A DNA stretch of 44,256 nt from Candidatus Sulfopaludibacter sp. SbA3 (GCA_945893365.1 CAMDED010000055.1:1-44256); one strand, 5' to 3'. Shown: positions 15,577-25,239, counted from the stretch's first letter. Notes: generated from the sequence alone by a model not told the origin. Program-made: numbers and translations.

Positions 15577-16466
15577 AGGCGCGCCGCGAGTCTTCGGCCG
15601 AGGGCTTCCGCATCCCCCATGGAGGCTTCCCCGAAAGAGGCTTTCATGACGGGCCCGTCCACGAAATCGCGAATCAGCGTTACACCATCGGGCGAAATCA
15701 CCACCGCCATGATCCGCAGTGTTCCTTGCTCGACGCGCGCGTAAGCGCCGATCGGCACCTTGCACCCGCCGCCGAGCGCCCCGAGCACCGCGCGCTCCGC
15801 CTCGACCGCCACGCGCGTCTCCGCATGATCGAGCGCCGCGCAAGCCGCCGCGCCCGCGCCATCCGACAGCGTTTCAATCGCCAGCGCGCCCTGCCCCACG
15901 GCAGGACACATCACCTCCGGTGCGAACGATTCCGCAATGCGCGACGCCCACCCGAGCCTTCGGAGGCCGGCCGAAGCCAGAACGATCGCCGCGTACTGCC
16001 CCTCATCGAGCTTCCTCAGCCGCGTATCGACATTACCGCGCACGGATTCGACGTTCAGATCCGGGCGCGCGTAACGAAGCTGCGCAGCGCGCCTGGGAGA
16101 GCTGGTGCCGACGCGAGCCCCTTGAGGAAGTTCGCTCAGCCGCTTACCCACCATCGCGTCGAGCGGGTCTTCGCGCGCCGGAATCGCCGACAGTCGAAGC
16201 GAGGGGTCCGGCAGCTCGGTTGGCAAATCCTTCAGACTATGCACCGCGAGATCGACTCGGCGTTCGAGCAGCCCTTCTTCAATCTCTTTCGTGAAGAGGC
16301 CTTTGGTTCCCGTATCGGGAAGCGCCAGCTCCGTCACGCGGTCGCCGGTCGTCTTGATGATCTCGATGCGGCACGAGTGGCCCAACTCTTCGAGCCGCGC
16401 CTTCACCCAGTGCGCCTGCCACAACGCCAGTTGCGAACCTCTCGATCCGATAATCAGCTCAGTCAC
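15537..16466 (-). CDS. hemC: Hydroxymethylbilane synthase (porphobilinogen deaminase)
   Basis: 309 residues, the standard length. It polymerises four porphobilinogens into hydroxymethylbilane. [12 protein letters not shown] opens the protein, HSLKD (D80) is the catalytic aspartate motif, and C235 ([10 protein letters not shown]) carries the dipyrromethane cofactor. The start is GTG 16466, overlapping the hemA stop by 8 bases. The stop overlaps the truncated cobA copy. Confidence 0.97.
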   Translation of the reverse strand: MTELIIGSRGSQLALWQAHWVKARLEELGHSCRIEIIKTTGDRVTELALPDTGTKGLFTKEIEEGLLERRVDLAVHSLKDLPTELPDPSLRLSAIPAREDPLDAMVGKRLSELPQGARVGTSSPRRAAQLRYARPDLNVESVRGNVDTRLRKLDEGQYAAIVLASAGLRRLGWASRIAESFAPEVMCPAVGQGALAIETLSDGAGAAACAALDHAETRVAVEAERAVLGALGGGCKVPIGAYARVEQGTLRIMAVVISPDGVTLIRDFVDGPVMKASFGEASMGDAEALGRRLAARLLERGAGEILNRL

Positions 16467-17724
16467 GAAGACGAAACACCTTTCGAATCGCGTCGATCAC
16501 CAGCGCGCCATCGGGTTGACCGGCCTGATTCCGCAGCTCCGCGATCGGGCCGTGCGCGATCTTATTAATAAGAGCGCGCGTCATGCCCTCGACCGCCTCT
16601 TCCATCTGCGGGGTCAGCGGTCCGAGCTTCCGGCGCATTTTTTCCATCTCCGCGGCGCGAATCTGTTCCAACTGCGCTTGCAGGTTCACGATGGTCGGCG
16701 CGATTTCCTGTACCTTGAGGCGCGCCACCATGCGTTCCACTTCGTCGGCCACGATGCGCTCGGCGTGGTCGGCTTCCTTCCGCCGTTCGCGCAGGTTCGA
16801 GTTCACCACCTCCTGCAAGTCGTCGATATCGTAGAGGAATACGTTGTCGATTTCGTTCACGGAAGGCTCGATATTTCGCGGCACGGCGATATCGATGAGG
16901 AACATCGGGCGGTTTTTCCGCGCGGCGATCACGCGCTGCATGTCTTCCTTCCGAATGATGAAATGAGGGGCGCCGCTCGACGTGATCACGATATCGACCT
17001 GGGGCAGAATTCCCAGAAAGCGCTGGTACTCGATCGGCGTGCCTCGAAACAACGTAGCCATCTCAAGCGCGCGCGCATGCGTCCGGTTCGTGACAAAAAT
17101 GTGCGACGCCCCGGAGCGCTGCAGGTGCTTCGCGGCCAGTTCCGACATCTTCCCCGCTCCGACGATCAGTACGTTGCGCGAGGCGAGCGAGCCGAAAATC
17201 TTGCGCGCCAGCTCCACCGCCGCGTAACTGACGGAAACCGCCATCTGCCCGATTCCGGTTTCCGACCTCACTCGCTTCGCCACGCGGAACGCCTGCGTCA
17301 CAATGCCTTCGAGCGTTCCCGACAGCGCGCCCGAGGCCTTCGCCACGGCATAGGCATGCTTCAACTGGCCGAGGATTTGAGGCTCGCCCACGACCATGGA
17401 TTCCAGGCTTGCGGCCACGCGAAACAGATGATGGATCGCGTCGCGCCCCTCGAATCGCCGCAAGTAGGGCGTCACCATGTCGGATGTGACGGGCCGCGTT
17501 TCGAGCAGGAACCGTCCCACGGTCAACTCCGAATCCGCGCCGTCTTCGCAGGAAAGAGCGATCTCCACGCGATTGCACGTCGAAAGGATTACGGCCTCCG
17601 AAACGCCGTCGCGCGACTTCAGATTTCCCACAGCTTCTTCGAGCGCCGTTGCGGGGAACGCCAGCCGCTCGCGCACCTCGACGGGCGCGGATTTGTGACT
17701 GACGCCGGTGATGGAAAACTTCAT
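16459..17724 (-). CDS. hemA: Glutamyl-tRNA reductase
   Basis: 421 residues. It reduces Glu-tRNA to glutamate-1-semialdehyde, the first committed step of C5-pathway tetrapyrrole synthesis. [17 protein letters not shown] is the family opening, C50 in [10 protein letters not shown] is the nucleophile, and [13 protein letters not shown] is the NADPH-binding loop. A C-terminal dimerisation helix region ([17 protein letters not shown]) follows. The ATG overlaps the stop of the preceding membrane protein gene by 4 bases, the usual hemX/ccsA-hemA linkage. Confidence 0.97.
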   Translation of the reverse strand: MKFSITGVSHKSAPVEVRERLAFPATALEEAVGNLKSRDGVSEAVILSTCNRVEIALSCEDGADSELTVGRFLLETRPVTSDMVTPYLRRFEGRDAIHHLFRVAASLESMVVGEPQILGQLKHAYAVAKASGALSGTLEGIVTQAFRVAKRVRSETGIGQMAVSVSYAAVELARKIFGSLASRNVLIVGAGKMSELAAKHLQRSGASHIFVTNRTHARALEMATLFRGTPIEYQRFLGILPQVDIVITSSGAPHFIIRKEDMQRVIAARKNRPMFLIDIAVPRNIEPSVNEIDNVFLYDIDDLQEVVNSNLRERRKEADHAERIVADEVERMVARLKVQEIAPTIVNLQAQLEQIRAAEMEKMRRKLGPLTPQMEEAVEGMTRALINKIAHGPIAELRNQAGQPDGALVIDAIRKVFRLRD

Positions 17725-18539
17725 TGCGCGCCGCCCAGCCGCAGCCCGCTATGAGCCGCCCACGTGATGGCGGAGCAGCAAAGCGCGGCGATCGAGAGCA
17801 GAGCGGCCTTCCTTCCACGCCAGCCTGCGTTCACGCGGAGAAAGACCATCGCCAGGTAGATTGCCCAGGTGGCGATCGAGATTCCGATTCGCGGTTCGCC
17901 GATCCACCCCGTGCCCCACTCGACGAATGCCCACGTGCTTCCGACCACGATTCCGAGCGTGATGAAGACGAAGCCGAACGCCATTGACCGGGAGATGAGA
18001 TCGTCCAGGTCGCCCAGTGGCGGCAGTTTGTAGTAGAAGTTCCGGGGCTTCTTCCGCTTAAGTTCGCGCTCTTGAAAAAGGTAGAGCACGGAGGCGACCG
18101 CGGTGAACAGCAGCGCCGCGTATCCGAGCAGCACGAGGACAATGTGGATGGCGAGCCAGGTGCTTCGAACCCCGGGGCTGGTCTGGACATCGATAGGGTT
18201 TCCGAACGTGCCCATCAGGGTCATGATGAACACGACGGGAAAAACGAATACGCTGAGCGACTCGATCTTGTAGCGCCAATACACAAACAGGTACGAGCCG
18301 GCGATGATCATGGCGCACAGGGAGAGCGATTGGTAGACGTTGTTGACGGGCAGAGATCCGGAGAGAGCGCCTTCCTCGACGATCGAAACCAGGTGCAGCA
18401 GCGCGGCGAAGCCAAAGGCGACGAGCGCCGGCCGGAAGAGATGGTCGCGTTTGCGGACCAGCGTGACGATGCCGTGCAGCAGGCCGAGCGCGTAAAGAGC
18501 GGCAGCCGTGCGCAGCCAAAGTACGCTCAGTTCCGTCAT
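17721..18539 (-). CDS. CcsA/HemX-like cytochrome c assembly membrane protein
   Basis: 272 residues with about eight predicted membrane helices. GSTWAFVEWGTGWIGEPRIGISIATWAIYLA resembles, in degenerate form, the tryptophan-rich signature of CcsA/CcmC-type haem handling proteins. Conserved-looking histidines are in LLHLVSIVEEG, AIHIVLVLLG and TWAAHSG. The position right before hemA matches HemX of Gram-positive bacteria, thought to influence HemA levels, and CcsA-like proteins of other phyla. It is the first gene of the haem operon. I cannot tell whether it acts in haem export or in HemA control. Confidence 0.8.
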   Translation of the reverse strand: MTELSVLWLRTAAALYALGLLHGIVTLVRKRDHLFRPALVAFGFAALLHLVSIVEEGALSGSLPVNNVYQSLSLCAMIIAGSYLFVYWRYKIESLSVFVFPVVFIMTLMGTFGNPIDVQTSPGVRSTWLAIHIVLVLLGYAALLFTAVASVLYLFQERELKRKKPRNFYYKLPPLGDLDDLISRSMAFGFVFITLGIVVGSTWAFVEWGTGWIGEPRIGISIATWAIYLAMVFLRVNAGWRGRKAALLSIAALCCSAITWAAHSGLRLGGAQ

Positions 18540-18858
18540 GAATTTTCGCTTGTCCCGGTCAAGATTTCAGTATATCGTGTGGGGTTGGAGGGCTGCGGTG
18601 TTTTCCAATCAAGCGATTAGCGGCACGCCGTCAAAGACTTGGAGTCGTTATGCGCGGTTGCGCTCCGCAATTCGGACTGGGCGTTTGCCATAGTGCCGGG
18701 TTGTAGCCTCAGGCGTGCGGAAGCAGGTGTCGGACTTGGTCGGAGTGGCCTGTGTCAAGGGGAACGCCGCCTTGACCTTCCCTAATGGATTCCACATAAT
18801 AGGTCTGATGATCGGACCTGAACGAATTGGCGGTCGAAGCCCCTTAGAGGAACATCGT
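18540..18858. other. Divergent intergenic region, haem operon / DUF1549 operon
   Basis: About 320 bp between divergent starts. On the minus strand TATACT (18574-18569) lies 30 bases before the haem operon ATG and is a candidate -10 without a good -35. On the plus strand there is a strong promoter at 18772-18800 for the DUF1549 gene. No riboswitch fold was recognised. Confidence 0.4.
18772..18800 (+). promoter_or_regulatory. Sigma70-like promoter of the DUF1549-DUF1501 operon
   Basis: TTGACC (18772-18777), a 17-base spacer, and CATAAT (18795-18800). The predicted start near 18807 gives a leader of about 50 bases with AGAGGA before ATG 18859. Confidence 0.6.
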
Positions 18859-20721
18859 ATGCGAATTTCCGCGGTAAGGACGGTGCTGTGGGGCGCCAGT
18901 CTTCTCTTAGGTCAATCCGTCTTAGGTCAATCCCCTTCCAAGCCAGCCAACCACCCCACTCCCAAAGGGTCCACGGCGACTGAACTCGATCGGCTCACAA
19001 GCAGCGTCATAGGGAAGGCGGGAGCGTCAAACCGCAAAGCCATTCCACCGAAAAGCGTCGCCCGCAAGAACTACATCGACGGATACATTTTCGGGAAGAT
19101 GGAGCAGGATCGCGTACCCCACGCGCCGCTTTCGAGCGACGAGGAATTTCTTCGCAGGGTCTCATTGGATCTGATTGGCCGCATCCCTCAACCGGAACAG
19201 GTGCGCGCATTCGTTGCCGACAAGGACCCTGCCAAACGGTACGCATTGGTCGACGAGTTGACGAACGCCAGAGTCGACCCTGCCGCGATTCCACATCCTT
19301 CGGCCCCTTTCCTGGATCGATGGACCTATTTTTTCGGCGACATGTTCAAGAACGCGGCGGCTGAGATAGGCGTTAAAGGGCGCAATCTGTTTGCGGACTA
19401 TATCCACACAGCCCTGCTGCTCGACATTCCCTACAACCAGGTCGTTACCGAGATGCTGACCGCCAGCGCACGGTCCAACTGGCAGTCGGGCCCCTCCGGA
19501 TTCCTGGCGCGGAACCATGCGGATGACGCCGATGGGCTGGCCATCAACCACGAAGACACGATCGAAGACATTGCCATCTCCAGCAGCAGATACTTTTTAG
19601 GAATCAACCTGGAGTGCATTGCCTGCCATGACGGCGCCAGGCATTTGGAAAAGATCAACTTGTGGCTGAGCCGCCGCAAGCGCGATGAGTTTTGGCGGCA
19701 AGCCTCTTTTTTCGGAGGAGTGCGGATCTATCGGGCATTCGGCATCGGTCAGGAGTTCGCGGTCAGAGAGGATGAGCACCGGTTCGATCTCAAATATCCC
19801 AGCGTGAAACGAGTGCAGCGCTACCGGAAGGACGTCGCACCGGCGTTTCTTCTGACGGGAGAGAAGCCGGCGGTTGGTGAACCGCGCGAGAGTCTCCGCG
19901 GAGCATACGCACGGATGCTGACGGCGGACCCGCAGTTTGCCCGCGCCACGGTCAACATGATCTGGGCCGAGCTCATGGGCGTCGGAATCGTAGACCCGCC
20001 TTTTGAGTTCGATCTCAGCCGGCAGGATCCGAAGAATCCGCCTCCAGCTCCCTGGACGATCCAGCCGAGCCACCCGGAGCTGCTCGATGCGCTGGCTAAA
20101 GACTTTGCCGCGAACAACTACAGTTTGAGGCACATGATGCGGGTGATTACAAAGTCGAGCGCTTACCAGCTTTCGTCTCGATTCGGCGGAGAGTGGCGGC
20201 CGGAATACGCAACCTATTTTGCAAGGCGCTTCGTTCGCCGATTGCCCGCTGAACAACTCTACGATGCGATTGCCCAGTCGACGGATGTCTTCATTGAGTT
20301 TACGGTTAGCGGCGCGGGCGAGAAGGTGAAGTACATGCTGCAGACCCGCGACCCGTCGGATCTCGGGGGCAAGGACTTGGAGGACGTAAGGTCGCTCGTC
20401 TCCGCTTTCGGCCAGAGCAATCGGGATCAGGGCGAAAAAAGTTTGGCCGGCACCATGGTCCAGACCTCCGCGCTGCTCAATAGCAATTTCATTAAGGAGC
20501 GCGTGCGCGCCGACAAAGGGCGCCTGGCCGCTCTGATGAAGGCGGATCCGCCATCCAGCAACGAGACCGTTGTCGCGGAGCTCTTCCTGGCGACTTTGGG
20601 ACGGCTCCCGGAACCCAAAGAGGAGGCCCTTGCCTTGGCTCAGTTGCAGCGGTATCGCGAATCGGGAGCGGAGGATCTTCTCTGGAGTCTCCTGAATAAG
20701 ACGGAATTTCTTTTTAACTAG
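18859..20721 (+). CDS. Secreted DUF1549/DUF1553 protein with a CxxCH motif
   Basis: 620 residues from ATG 18859, chosen because an AGAGGA ribosome site sits 8 bases upstream and the protein then begins with a clean signal peptide (MRISAVRTVLWGASLLLGQS). The first half matches DUF1549 (EFLRRVSLDLIGRIPQPEQV), with a single haem-type motif C-IA-C-H in FLGINLECIACHDG. The second half matches DUF1553 (PELLDALAKDFAANNYSLRHMMRVI, ending NSNFIKERV... EFLFN). Such proteins are abundant in Planctomycetes and Acidobacteria and are usually paired with DUF1501 partners. Biochemical role is unknown. The stop is 8 bases before the DUF1501 start. Confidence 0.88.
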   Translation: MRISAVRTVLWGASLLLGQSVLGQSPSKPANHPTPKGSTATELDRLTSSVIGKAGASNRKAIPPKSVARKNYIDGYIFGKMEQDRVPHAPLSSDEEFLRRVSLDLIGRIPQPEQVRAFVADKDPAKRYALVDELTNARVDPAAIPHPSAPFLDRWTYFFGDMFKNAAAEIGVKGRNLFADYIHTALLLDIPYNQVVTEMLTASARSNWQSGPSGFLARNHADDADGLAINHEDTIEDIAISSSRYFLGINLECIACHDGARHLEKINLWLSRRKRDEFWRQASFFGGVRIYRAFGIGQEFAVREDEHRFDLKYPSVKRVQRYRKDVAPAFLLTGEKPAVGEPRESLRGAYARMLTADPQFARATVNMIWAELMGVGIVDPPFEFDLSRQDPKNPPPAPWTIQPSHPELLDALAKDFAANNYSLRHMMRVITKSSAYQLSSRFGGEWRPEYATYFARRFVRRLPAEQLYDAIAQSTDVFIEFTVSGAGEKVKYMLQTRDPSDLGGKDLEDVRSLVSAFGQSNRDQGEKSLAGTMVQTSALLNSNFIKERVRADKGRLAALMKADPPSSNETVVAELFLATLGRLPEPKEEALALAQLQRYRESGAEDLLWSLLNKTEFLFN

Positions 20722-20729
20722 GCGGCGAG

Positions 20730-22130
20730 ATGAATCAAATTAGAACGGCAATTCCAGCGCTATCGCGCCGGGGGTTCCTGAAGATCGGACCCGTCGGAGT
20801 TTCCTGCTTCTATTTGCTGCCCATGGCGCGTCCCTGGAATGTCCGGGCGTCCACGCCGCTCAAACTTCGTGGAACCGCCGAACAATGCATCTTCATCTTC
20901 TTGAGCGGCGGCCCGAGCCAAATCGATACCTTCGATTTCAAGGAAGGCCGATGGACGCCTCCCGACTTCGATGTTCGGACGGTGAAGGGCGGCCCAATGA
21001 AACTGCCTTACGGGCTCTTCCCCCGGCTGGCCGGCAAACTTGACGATCTGGCGATTGTCCGGTCCGTGGAAGCGTGGGAAGCCGGCCATGCGAGGGCCCA
21101 GTTCTACACACAGGTGGCGCATCCTATCAGCCCCGCGCGCCGTAACGAGATGCCGTCCATCGGAGCGGTGATTGCCCACGAGATGAATTCCCGGCGCGGG
21201 CCCGGGGACTTTCTCCCACCGTTCGTCTCCATGAACTTCGGAACGGGCGGCGGCGCGGGTATCATCGGAGCCGGTTGTCTCGACCCGAAGATGAATCCGC
21301 TAACGCTCGATACGAAAGCGAAACTGAATTTCGTGCTTACCGAAAGCGAGCGGTCCCGCTTCGACCGCCGATGGGATCTGTTGCGCAAGTTGGAGCGGGA
21401 AAGCGCGGAGTCGGGTGGTATTGCCAAATCCCGTCCGATCGAGGAATACGAGTCGCACTATCATGGCGCGCACTCCATGATGCTGGCCGATGGTATAGGG
21501 AAGGTGCTCACCGTCGACCCGGATGAACGCAAAGGGTACGGGGCGTCGTCGCTCGGCGACGCTTGCATCCTGGCAAGAAATCTGATTTCCGCCGAGGCCG
21601 GCACGCGTCACGTGCTCATCCAGCACGAAGGATGGGATTTTCACGCCAACATCTACGATAAAAGTAAACCTTCCAATCACTACACGGTCTCACGGGAATT
21701 GGACGCGGCATTGAGCGGCCTGCTCACGGATTTGCGCCGCGCCAGAACGAAGGACGGATCGAGCCTTCTCGATAAGACGATGGTCGTTTGCATGGGCGAG
21801 TTCGGGCGCACGGTAGGGGATTTGACGGTTAACAAGGGTCGCGATCATAACCGGTTTGCCTCGACCGCCCTCTTTGCGGGCGGCGGCGTTAAGGGTGGGC
21901 GAATTATCGGCGCGACCGACGAGACCGGCGGCAAGGTTGCCGATCCGGGCTGGAACAAGAAGCGATCCATTTACACGGAGGACGTGACCGCCTCGATCTA
22001 TTCCGCTCTCGGAATCGATTGGACGAAGAAGATCACCAATACCCCTTCAGGCCGAGCCTTTGAGTATCTCGAACCGGTGTCGAGCACCACATTTGTCGAC
22101 TTCGGCGAGATTACTCCGCTTTTCAGTTAG
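20730..22130 (+). CDS. Tat-exported DUF1501 protein
   Basis: 466 residues. A Tat-type signal is visible (LSRRGFLKIGPVGVS). The DUF1501 family shares the alkaline phosphatase/sulfatase fold. Family motifs include FIFLSGGPSQIDTFD, SVEAWEAGHARAQFYT, HEGWDFHANIYDKS, DKTMVVCMGEFGRT and KGRDHN. It is translated just after the DUF1549 protein (GGCGAG before ATG), so the two probably act together in the periplasm. The substrate is unknown; sulfatase-like hydrolysis of polysaccharide esters has been suggested for the family but cannot be shown here. Confidence 0.88.
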   Translation: MNQIRTAIPALSRRGFLKIGPVGVSCFYLLPMARPWNVRASTPLKLRGTAEQCIFIFLSGGPSQIDTFDFKEGRWTPPDFDVRTVKGGPMKLPYGLFPRLAGKLDDLAIVRSVEAWEAGHARAQFYTQVAHPISPARRNEMPSIGAVIAHEMNSRRGPGDFLPPFVSMNFGTGGGAGIIGAGCLDPKMNPLTLDTKAKLNFVLTESERSRFDRRWDLLRKLERESAESGGIAKSRPIEEYESHYHGAHSMMLADGIGKVLTVDPDERKGYGASSLGDACILARNLISAEAGTRHVLIQHEGWDFHANIYDKSKPSNHYTVSRELDAALSGLLTDLRRARTKDGSSLLDKTMVVCMGEFGRTVGDLTVNKGRDHNRFASTALFAGGGVKGGRIIGATDETGGKVADPGWNKKRSIYTEDVTASIYSALGIDWTKKITNTPSGRAFEYLEPVSSTTFVDFGEITPLFS

Positions 22131-22180
22131 GTTAACCGAAGGGATTTTCCTTCCTCATGCATTCCGCGGCCAAACGTCCC

Positions 22181-22216
22181 CGGCGGGTGTGTCATCGAGG
22201 GTCGCCACACCCGCCG
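22181..22216 (+). terminator. Hairpin downstream of the DUF1501 gene
   Basis: CGGCGGGTGTG (22181-22191) and CACACCCGCCG (22206-22216) form a perfect 11-bp stem with a 14-base loop, about 50 bases after the operon's stop. No T-run follows, so it could be a Rho-assisted stop, an mRNA-stabilising hairpin or a dispersed REP-like repeat. Confidence 0.45.
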
Positions 22217-22217
22217 C

Positions 22218-22442
22218 GTGAAGCGAGACGGCGAGACGGCGAGAACGAATTGCGGGCATTCCAAAACAGCCGGATTTGTGCAGTCCGTTCCACGCTTTCG
22301 CTACAATCCGTTCGACCCGGGCCGGCGCGCTTACGCATTTTGGCCGGATCGCGACGCTTCGCCGTACGGCGGGCAGCCCATGCGGGCGGAGAATTGCTTC
22401 CGTGCCCGCCTTTCCGTCGGCGTCATCGAATATGAGCGGTAA
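22218..22442 (+). CDS. Possible small protein overlapping the next start
   Basis: An open frame of 74 residues follows the hairpin and overlaps the next gene's ATG by 11 bases. The part PRFRYNPFDPGRRAYAFWPD then DASPYGGQPMRAEN looks more protein-like than random translation, but I recognise no family and see no ribosome site. It may equally be non-coding leader of the membrane protein gene. Confidence 0.25.
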   Translation: MKRDGETARTNCGHSKTAGFVQSVPRFRYNPFDPGRRAYAFWPDRDASPYGGQPMRAENCFRARLSVGVIEYER

Positions 22443-22968
22443 AGACCCGATTACGAGTGGTGAGGAGCTGACGCTGTGGGCGATTCGCCTTTCCATCGCT
22501 CTGTACGTGGCTGCCGTGGCCTTGTGGCTCAATCGCGAGAAGCCCGGCTTCGCGCGGCCGGCGCGAGCGTGTTGGGCGGGCGCGTGCCTGTGTTTTCTCG
22601 TCCACGTTCTCCTCGCGTTTCACTTCCATCATGCTTGGAGTCACGCGGAAGCCTTGAAAGAAACCGCGCGCCGGACGGGTGAGCTTACGGGATCGAGTTC
22701 GGGAAGCGGCATCTATCTGAACTACCTGATGGCCGTGGTATGGGCCGCCGATGCGGTCTGGTGGCTGCGGGACCCTGCCGGTTACGAATCGCGGCCACCC
22801 GCGATCGAGATCCCCGTCCACGCGTTCTTCGCGTTCATGTTCTTCAACGCCGTGGTCGTTTTCGGCGAGGGGTTACTGCGAGGAGCCGGCGCGGTTGCTT
22901 CGGTGATTCTCGTTGCCATGTTCATGTATGGCCAATTCAAACCCAAGGCCTTCCCGCCTACGGCTTAA
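22432..22968 (+). CDS. Small integral membrane protein of unknown function
   Basis: 178 residues from ATG 22432. About four to five hydrophobic helices are visible (LSIALYVAAVALWL, ACLCFLVHVLLAFHFHHAW, YLMAVVWAADAVWWL, VHAFFAFMFFNAVVVFGEGLL, ASVILVAMFMYG). A histidine cluster (HVLLAFHFHHAWSH) lies at a membrane edge and might bind metal or haem; that is speculation. Its 3' end overlaps the convergent nucleoside hydrolase gene by 11 bases. Confidence 0.6.
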   Translation: MSGKDPITSGEELTLWAIRLSIALYVAAVALWLNREKPGFARPARACWAGACLCFLVHVLLAFHFHHAWSHAEALKETARRTGELTGSSSGSGIYLNYLMAVVWAADAVWWLRDPAGYESRPPAIEIPVHAFFAFMFFNAVVVFGEGLLRGAGAVASVILVAMFMYGQFKPKAFPPTA

Positions 22969-24010
22969 CCTCGGCTGGTTTGGGCGGGTCGGGCTTCTTC
23001 TGCTGTTGCAGCTGCTGCCGGAACCGGGGCTGTCGAATGACTGGTTTCGCGCTGGCGAGTTCCGTATAAGTCTTGACGAGACGCTCCCGCTGCGCGGGAT
23101 CGGGTATCAGATAGCGATGTTTTCCGCCGGATGACGGCGTGAACCCGGTGCGCCCATCGTCGAGCACCTCGATCCTGCCCGTGCCCGAAAGCTTGAAGTA
23201 GTTTTCCTGCGGCCGGACGGCGTACAGCGCCGCAGCCATGTCCGAAGTGGGTGCGTCGTAAGGCATGGCCTTGTACGCGCGGTAGGCATCGACCAGCGGA
23301 TGCGCCTCCGACCACGCGAAATCCGTCTCAATGCTTGCGGCGGGAAAGAGCGGCTGTTCGCCAACCTCGCGCCCGGCGGCGACAATGGGCGTCGGCCACT
23401 CCGCAAACAGCCGTTTCGCGGCCGCGATGTCGGCCGTGATATTCGATTCGCCAGCCCCCTCCGGAAATGCTCCGCCCGCGATCACCAGATACCGGACTTT
23501 CTGGGAAATCAGGTCTTTGACGCCGGGCAGGTCCAGCACTTTGGCAAGGTTCGTCGCGGGGCCGGCCACCACCACCATGCAATTCTGGTCGTACTGTGAG
23601 GTGAAGGCGTTGCGGATCAGCGCCGAAACCTCGGCTGTATCGATGATTCGCTGAATACCATGGGCGTAGACGGGCGCACCCGCCGAATTCGTCTTCGCGA
23701 GAGGCACGGCGATCATCGGCGTGTCGGCGGGCATCGTACCGTCGGTCGACATGCCGGTGGGCAGCGTTCTGCCGACCGCTCCGAACGCGCCGCTGACGGC
23801 TCCGGAATAGAAGCGGCCCATGACCTCGCAGAATGCCGCTGCCTTGAGATTCGACTTGCTGACGCTGAGCGAAACCACGCGCGTCTCGTTCTTGCCATCC
23901 AGTCCGTAAAGCAGCGAGAGCGCCAGGGCCGCATCGATCCTGTTACCCATGTCGGAATCGAATATGACTCCGGCCGGCGGCTTGCCTTGTCCTGGAAATT
24001 GCATCAGCAC
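22958..24010 (-). CDS. Nucleoside hydrolase-like protein with an altered Asp motif
   Basis: 350 residues. The N-terminus FDSDMGNRIDAALALSLLYGL corresponds to the calcium-binding DTDxGxxIDDALAL motif of inosine-uridine nucleoside N-ribohydrolases. Later family segments are VVVAGPATNLAKVLDLPG and LVIAGGAFPEGAGESNITAD. The second aspartate of the IDD pair is alanine here (residue 27), which may weaken metal binding or activity. A C-terminal extension rich in Gln, Lys and Pro (RQQLQQQKKPDPPKP) is unusual. No signal peptide is evident from this start, though relatives are often secreted. Confidence 0.8.
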   Translation of the reverse strand: MLMQFPGQGKPPAGVIFDSDMGNRIDAALALSLLYGLDGKNETRVVSLSVSKSNLKAAAFCEVMGRFYSGAVSGAFGAVGRTLPTGMSTDGTMPADTPMIAVPLAKTNSAGAPVYAHGIQRIIDTAEVSALIRNAFTSQYDQNCMVVVAGPATNLAKVLDLPGVKDLISQKVRYLVIAGGAFPEGAGESNITADIAAAKRLFAEWPTPIVAAGREVGEQPLFPAASIETDFAWSEAHPLVDAYRAYKAMPYDAPTSDMAAALYAVRPQENYFKLSGTGRIEVLDDGRTGFTPSSGGKHRYLIPDPAQRERLVKTYTELASAKPVIRQPRFRQQLQQQKKPDPPKPAEVKP

Positions 24011-24069
24011 CTATGATAGTTCATGTTCGCCGCGTTGGGCGATCATGCCGCGCTGCTATTGCAGGGTGG

Positions 24070-25239
24070 CTAGTATTTCTTCAGCTCTTCCGCGAGGGCC
24101 GCAAGGCCCTTGCGGCGGTAAAGATCGGTGAGCCGCTGCTCTTCCGGCGACGGCGCGAGCACGCGCAGCAACTGCGCGCTTCCCAGCTCCAGGCGGTTCG
24201 GCACCCAAACCTTTCCGTCGGTGTACTCTACCTGGCTGACGAAACCCGTCATTCCGCCGATCGCAACCGCTCCGCCTCCATTTCGCGAAAAACGCAGAGA
24301 GGTGTCCTGGAGGGCCTGACTCTGACGTCCCGGTGCAAGCCGCAGATCGGGATCGGAAGCCGGCACCGACGCCGCCAGATACTCCTTGCCCTGCGCATCT
24401 TTCACGATCCAGCCAATCTCGAAATACGAAACTGATTTCGAAGACCGGTTCCGAACCTGAATCCGGGGCGCACGCGCTTCGTTGCCCGCGATTCGCACCG
24501 CGCCCTCCAGGGGTTCGACCGGCGAATCCGGAAACTGCAGGAACGAGAACTGCGCCACCTGCTCCGGTCCCGCCGCCGCCGACGACGTGGAACGCCCGCG
24601 CGAAACCTGAACGTCGAGCCTCGGCCGCGAGGCCTGTCTTGACAGACTGTCCAGCACCTCGCGCTGCAGACCCTCCGGGCCCGCCGCCGCGAGCACCGAT
24701 TTGAAATGACGCCGGTCGCGATCGGCCTCCGCTTCCCACACCGTCATCGCACGGCGGGAATTCAGCAGATTGGGGCCGTAAAACGAAAGATCCTGGAACA
24801 GGACGCCATCGAGATCGACGCGGACCAAGGGCCCCGCCGCCGCGCCCTGGGCGCCCGCCGCGAGCGGCCGCAGTAACCGCAGGTCGATCCGCAAGGGGAA
24901 AGTTTCGCCCGGACCGACATTCAAGCTTGGCGTCGCTACCGAAGCCTTCCCGCCCGGTGTGACATCCTGCGCGAGCACCAGCAGCGTGACTCCGCGCACG
25001 CGGTTCTGGCTCACGTTTCGCAAGGAGAGCGCGACGTGGAGGTCAATGGCCATCGCCCCGCCGCGAGGCGTCGCCCGCGACTCGCCCACGTCGCGCGAAA
25101 CCAGCGCGAGCGGCGAATCCGCCGGGAAATTGACGCTGATGGAATTCGCCGGGTCGAGCGGCTGAGCTACCGCCGCGCCCGCCAGGAAAAAAGCCGCGCA
25201 CGCCAACACCTGACTTGAGATTCTATTGCGCATAAACAT
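24070..25239 (-). CDS. Secreted protein encoded with an ECF sigma/anti-sigma pair
   Basis: 389 residues. The start ATG 25239 (or ATG 25233) overlaps the end of the anti-sigma gene. MRNRISSQVLACAAFFLAGAAVAQP is a clear signal peptide. The mature part is rich in beta-strand-like segments (DLHVALSLRNVSQNRVRGVTLLVLA, RIQVRNRSSKSVSYFEIGW) and may form Ig-like or FN3-like domains. No catalytic motif was found. Tight linkage to the sigma system suggests it is a target or an envelope-stress component. Confidence 0.6.
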   Translation of the reverse strand: MFMRNRISSQVLACAAFFLAGAAVAQPLDPANSISVNFPADSPLALVSRDVGESRATPRGGAMAIDLHVALSLRNVSQNRVRGVTLLVLAQDVTPGGKASVATPSLNVGPGETFPLRIDLRLLRPLAAGAQGAAAGPLVRVDLDGVLFQDLSFYGPNLLNSRRAMTVWEAEADRDRRHFKSVLAAAGPEGLQREVLDSLSRQASRPRLDVQVSRGRSTSSAAAGPEQVAQFSFLQFPDSPVEPLEGAVRIAGNEARAPRIQVRNRSSKSVSYFEIGWIVKDAQGKEYLAASVPASDPDLRLAPGRQSQALQDTSLRFSRNGGGAVAIGGMTGFVSQVEYTDGKVWVPNRLELGSAQLLRVLAPSPEEQRLTDLYRRKGLAALAEELKKY

